NCBI GenBank assembly: GCA_000708835.1 | Contig: DF236980.1 | Location: 62,001 to 126,000 of the forward strand | DNA length: 64,000 nt | Source of the DNA: Klebsormidium nitens | Lineage: Eukaryota; Streptophyta; Klebsormidiophyceae; Klebsormidiales; Klebsormidiaceae | Direction of reading: 5' to 3' | Part shown: positions 59,990 through 64,000 of the stretch, piece by piece | Layout of the letters: every line of letters begins with the position of its first letter | How positions within the stretch are numbered: the stretch's first letter is position 1 | Notes under the pieces: model-generated | The model's database searches: none | The model's input: only the letters and a program-made list of their open reading frames with translations | Told to the model about the DNA's origin: nothing | Translations under genes and position numbers: made by a program

Positions 59990-62900
59990 CTAATGAGAGG
60001 CCACGTGGTTCCTCTTGTGGCGTTTGACCGCTTGCACGAAGCTGGGGATGATGTCATCTTCCGAGAGTATCTCCTTCTGCAAAAGCGACGGATCGAGAAC
60101 TAATTTTAGACAACCGCAGACGTAGATGATTTTGAGTCGACTAGCTCAAATGGGACAGGTTCGAGCATAAACTCCGACACGGAAGAAACTTCCCTCACTT
60201 GCACAAATCTGCTGCAAATGCCCGCAGCGTCGCTTTCAGACCTCGTTTTCAAACAGCAACAGCCTCCTTGCCTCCAACAAAAACAGACTGAGATCAAAGG
60301 TCTAGCAGACTGACACTGCGATCGAGAGCCAGTCGAAACGTGGGATGCGAGAAGCAGAGAAGTGTCACGTCTCGGCCCTTACCATGGAGTTGAAGTGTTT
60401 CCGTACGGCTACGTACAGGTCCTGCTTGCTGGAATTGTGGGTCACGTCCTCCTGCAAAGAGGGGAAACGAGCAGCTTTCAAAACAACGGACGGCTGAAGC
60501 CAGGATGCGAGAGTCCTCGATCAGAAAGCTTCTTGGCACTCTCGAGCCTTTTGGAAGCGTTGTCCGACACGCAGGAGCCTGTGATTAGTGGACCCTTCAC
60601 ACGAGTAAGGAATCGTAAGCACTCAATCAGTCGCAGAACAAGAGATGAAAAGGGGATTCAAGTTTGTTCGAACCTCCCTTCGACTGAGCCTTTTGAGACG
60701 ACTCGCACGCAATTTTGGAATTTCTACAGCAGTTCTGAAGGGCGCAAAGCAATAGCCCGCAAAATGGTGGCACCTTGTGTCAGGACTCTCCAAACAATCA
60801 GGAAAGTTTAGCACCAAATCAGAGCGTGGGGAACGCACCAGCCCGTATTTTCGCCGGTAGCGTCGCAGGCACGCCGTGTCGAGCTTCGTCAGGTCCACCT
60901 CCTGCTCGAGACGGCAAAAATGGAGACGTCAGCAATCTCGTCATGATCTCCAGCAACTTCGTCATTATCTCCAGGCTGCGCAAACGAGTATTTTCTTCGA
61001 TTCGGGGTATTCAGTCGAGCAGGCCGCCCTGGGAGGCTTTGGCCGAAAAGCAGGCTGCTTGCACTGCACGAAGATCCGTTGCTGTCGTAGCGGCCGGTTG
61101 TAGGGCAAACCAAAAACAAGCGCTGCGTACATCACCAACGCTTCGCGCAGTCACTCATCCGCAAAGGCGCGAAGAGCATGAAGTGAGAATCACAACCGGA
61201 TTCCGCCCCTGCGTAACATCCTGGACCGGAGCTTTGAAACCGGAAGCAGACTGATCGTGCTTCGTGTGGCCCCGGATCAATAGGAACCGTCCAAAAGTCG
61301 AGATACACAGAACAACCGCGGATACCCGCGACATTACCAACCTAATGTTGGTCGAACGCAACTACAGACTAAACTTGGACGACTGAGGAAACCAATTCAG
61401 AAAGCGAGGGATCCCCCTCACCGGCCGCCAGTTCTCGTCGTCCATGGCCGCGAACTTGAGAGTCTGCATGGCCTCGTAGCGGCTGAAGCCGAGGCTGAAT
61501 CGGTTGGGCGTCGGCGTGAGGGCGGTGCGGAACGACTGCCCCGACTTGCGCGACTTGGGCCGGACGCTCGGCGGGCTGGGCAGGCCTGGGAAGATAAGAT
61601 GAATAGTGACGTCAGCAGATTATTTAGGGATGAGGTCACCGGCGGAAGTCGGCGGCCTGGGTAAGCCTAAGGAGACTTAAAGATGGTGACGTCAGCTGAC
61701 GGGTGAGGTGTGACGTCAGTGGGAGGATGCGAGCTACGGGCCCAAGCTGAGCGGCTTGCGCAGGACGCTGCGCGGGCAGCAGGCCTACGTAAGTGGCCGG
61801 GACGACGACAGCGGAAAGTGCGGAGGGTGACGTGCATCAAGCTTGAAACGATTCCTCACACAGACGTTTCAGGGGTGCCTTGATCATATTGACGAATCGC
61901 TATTGAATTCGCTGATTCATTTCGGAATAGACCTTTGCAACCAGACTCAGGTCAGCGCATGACAATTAGGCCATAAGATAGACCTCGTCGTCACTCTAAG
62001 CATGAAAGCTGTTAATCTTCGTCCTCATGTTGGTAAATAGATTTATCCCAAAACCTATCGTCTCGTAGTTCCGTAAGAGTCGCCCTGCAACCGTACAGAC
62101 TTTATGAAACCTATCGTCTCGTGATCCCGCGGTAAACAATTCCTGCTTTTCGCGCAACGTTCTTCAGACTCTCTGTCCTAAAAGCTCTCCAATCACAGAA
62201 TCGAAAAGAGCGATCAGTTGATGTGCGCTTCGGCCTCCAACGTGGGCTATTTGGATAAGAAGTTGCTTCGAACGAGAAACAAACCGTGTCCGTAATACTA
62301 GTTGCATACAGGGGATGTTCACGCGTTCGCGCACCTGACAGCCCATCTGATCGACTCGTGGGGAGGGCCCCCTCAAACTCGGTGTCGTTGTCATCGCCAA
62401 AATCCCAGACGCCAGCTGGCGCCTCCAGGATGTGCAGGGCGTTTCGTTGAAGCTTCACTAGGTCCCCATTTTCCAGTTGCTGCAAGATACAGATGTCACA
62501 GATGTTTAAAAGAAATAAGCGCATTCTTTTGCAAAGAGTGGAATCAGAAGGATTCCGGTTCAGTTGGGGCTGACGATCAATTCTATTTCAATCGAAGATA
62601 CAAAGAGCAAGTCAAAACTGCAAAGCTTCAATATGATACCCATAGGAAAGAGCAGCGTGCAGAGTAAGGGGTCCCAAATTTTGCTGGGTTCTCGAGTTCT
62701 GCCGCCTGCCGGTATTTCTCACTGAACTACAGGATAGAGAGACTGTGGCGAAACATAACAACGTGTGACCGCGACGAAGACAACAAAGAAATGATAGAAC
62801 GCAAGGAGACACTCTCGCCCTGCCAGCTGTCAAGGTGCCTTCATTGACAGCTGGCAAAATCCATTGGGCCTTTTCTTAAAACCCACTAATTGCTACATTC

Positions 62901-64000
62901 TGAAAGGCAAGTTCAATGTAATTTCAAGGGCCTAGCATCCAAAAGCTGAATAAAAGGCAACCCTCTCTTTCTAGGGGGACCTTTCGAGGTGGCGATTGCT
63001 CAAAAGGACTTGCCACAGCAAAGTCATTGTTTACAAAACCAGCGCCTTTTAAAATACGTTCAGGGACCTTAATACTCGCAGTGTTTGTTCGTGATGGCAA
63101 TTAAGGTCTACGGCCATCCAACATTTCTCAGAGAGAAGTCGGTGGTATTAAGCATCGCTTGCAACACTCATGCAGAACCTATGGATTGGTAGTACTCTGA
63201 GAAGTTGGTGGTATTAAGCATCGCTTGCAACACTCATGCGGAACCTATGGATTGGTTGTAAAGCAGAGACTGCATCTTGGTCCAACCAGAGTAGCAATTT
63301 GAAAGGGAGATCTGGCAAGTGAGAGATTACACTCCAAGTACACCTGTCAATTGAACATGAGGACAGCTGTCGTGCAGCAGAACTAAGTGCTTTTACATTC
63401 ACATGACTCCTGGTTGAACCACTGATGCCAAGACATACACATTCCAACTGGCGTACCAGCTAGATTGTCACGACCTTCTATGGACAAGACCACTTTGAAA
63501 AACTTCATGTAACAGAACTTCCCATGCACTAGTCTGATGTTGGGCTTAAAAATGAGCAACTCAATCTGATAAACACCAAACCAAGCAACTTGCTTCAGGG
63601 CATCTGGCTGCACTATTTGCCAGACCAACAAACCCTGAGGATTTGAGCAAAGTCTAGAGGCCCTTATCAAATCGAGAGGAGCAGAGCCGGCGCAAACCAA
63701 ACCACTAACCCAAGCGCAAACCAAGATCACCAGCCAAAGCTTGCCTCCAGCCCACCAACTTCCGAGCAACCATGAACCCAAACCTAATTGACTCAAAGTC
63801 CAGGACCAAACCTAAGTACTTGTTCAAGCACAAACCCAAGTACTAATCCATCCGCCAAATCAAGTGGTCTCACCAGCCAATGCCACCCTCCCAGGCCCAC
63901 CGACTTCTTCACAACTCCGCGCAGCCCGACCAACACGCGCTTCGTCCTACTGTTGCCAATGATAAGCACTTTGGTGTCCTTGGGGAGAGACGGCAGGTCA
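59990..64000 (-). CDS. SAP30: SAP30-like Sin3-binding protein, 5' end outside window
   Basis: SAP30-type proteins bridge the Sin3 co-repressor and histone deacetylase complexes. Six exons are seen: 64000-63874 (cut by the window edge), 62479-62335, 61585-61422, 60901-60839, 60452-60383 (first base 60451 is the phase-consistent start) and 60076-59990. They encode 217 residues. The upstream part has VLVGLRGVVKKSVGLGGWHW and GDLVKLQRNALHILEAPAG, as in plant SAP30-like proteins. A Ser/Pro linker follows (RPKSRKSGQSFRTALTPTP). The Sin3-binding region is VDLTKLDTACLRRYRRKYGL, VTHNSSKQDLYVAVRKHF and IIPSFVQAVKRHKRN, which is the diagnostic block. The start codon lies beyond 64000. Intron 1 contains a 66-bp direct repeat, and the intron before exon 3 has degenerate copies of that exon's acceptor. 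Confidence 0.85.
61560..61800 (-). repeat. Degenerate copies of SAP30-like exon 3 acceptor
   Basis: The true acceptor at 61585 (ccag then GCCTGCCCAGCCCGCC) is preceded in transcription by ccag plus GCCGCCGACTTCC at 61656 and by gtag plus GCCTGCTGCCCGCGCAGCG at 61784. All three share the GC-rich exon start and are separated by intron sequence containing TGACGTCA (61608, 61687, 61711). The copies are more diverged than in the other loci. Confidence 0.6.
63133..63256 (-). repeat. 66-bp direct repeat, two copies
   Basis: A 58-base segment (landmarks ggtggtattaagcatcgctt and acctatggattggt) occurs twice with a 66-bp period and two mismatches, inside the first visible intron of the SAP30-like gene. 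The near-identity points to a recent duplication. Confidence 0.92.

Overview
The window is nuclear DNA of a photosynthetic eukaryote, most likely a streptophyte green alga; a Klebsormidium-like genome would fit, but the species cannot be fixed from this sequence. The reasons are many short GT-AG introns, GC-rich exons in more AT-rich introns and spacers, and a gene set that combines a plant cysteine oxidase, a DRP3-type dynamin, a nuclear Ycf33 (DUF751) protein with a plastid-type leader, and a plant-style SAP30-like protein. There is no rRNA, no convincing tRNA, no CRISPR, and no transposase or reverse transcriptase. Two runs of N (10513-10752 and 31268-31697) are assembly gaps.

Thirteen genes are supported, with one further weak candidate. 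From left to right: a BTB/BACK protein (+, 71-2809); a FAM185A-like DUF4097 beta-solenoid protein (-, 4034-10425); SRP receptor beta subunit (+, 10853-12940); a nuclear Ycf33 protein (-, 14160-14954); adenosine kinase (+, 15406-20619); an unrecognised 360-residue protein (-, 22351-25831); a PI31/PSMF1-type proteasome regulator (+, 28061-33597); plant cysteine oxidase (-, 34944-39308); dynamin-related protein 3 (-, 40495-48161); an unrecognised 178-residue basic protein (+, 48831-50566); NKAP (-, 51772-56508); a MTATP6-like small subunit of mitochondrial ATP synthase (+, 56963-57204); and a SAP30-like protein cut by the right edge (-, 59990-64000). Exon models were joined by hand. For every gene except the edge-truncated one the exon lengths sum to a whole number of codons with compatible phases. 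Strand alternates almost perfectly, so most neighbours are head-to-head or tail-to-tail. The genes are housekeeping functions (nucleoside salvage, ER targeting, proteasome, fission, splicing, respiration, chromatin) and do not form an obvious pathway.

The most unusual feature is shared by unrelated genes. In at least five of them, introns carry short tandem units (roughly 70-165 bp) that copy a splice junction together with the first or last 20-60 bases of the adjoining exon. Most copies are decaying, with a lost AG or GT or a 1-2 base indel, so only one junction stays usable. The clearest cases are a triplicated 32-nt microexon in the FAM185A-like gene, five tandem copies of the exon-4 acceptor of the cysteine oxidase gene, and a duplicated exon-11 acceptor in adenosine kinase. 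The palindrome TGACGTCA is also over-represented, partly inside such introns.
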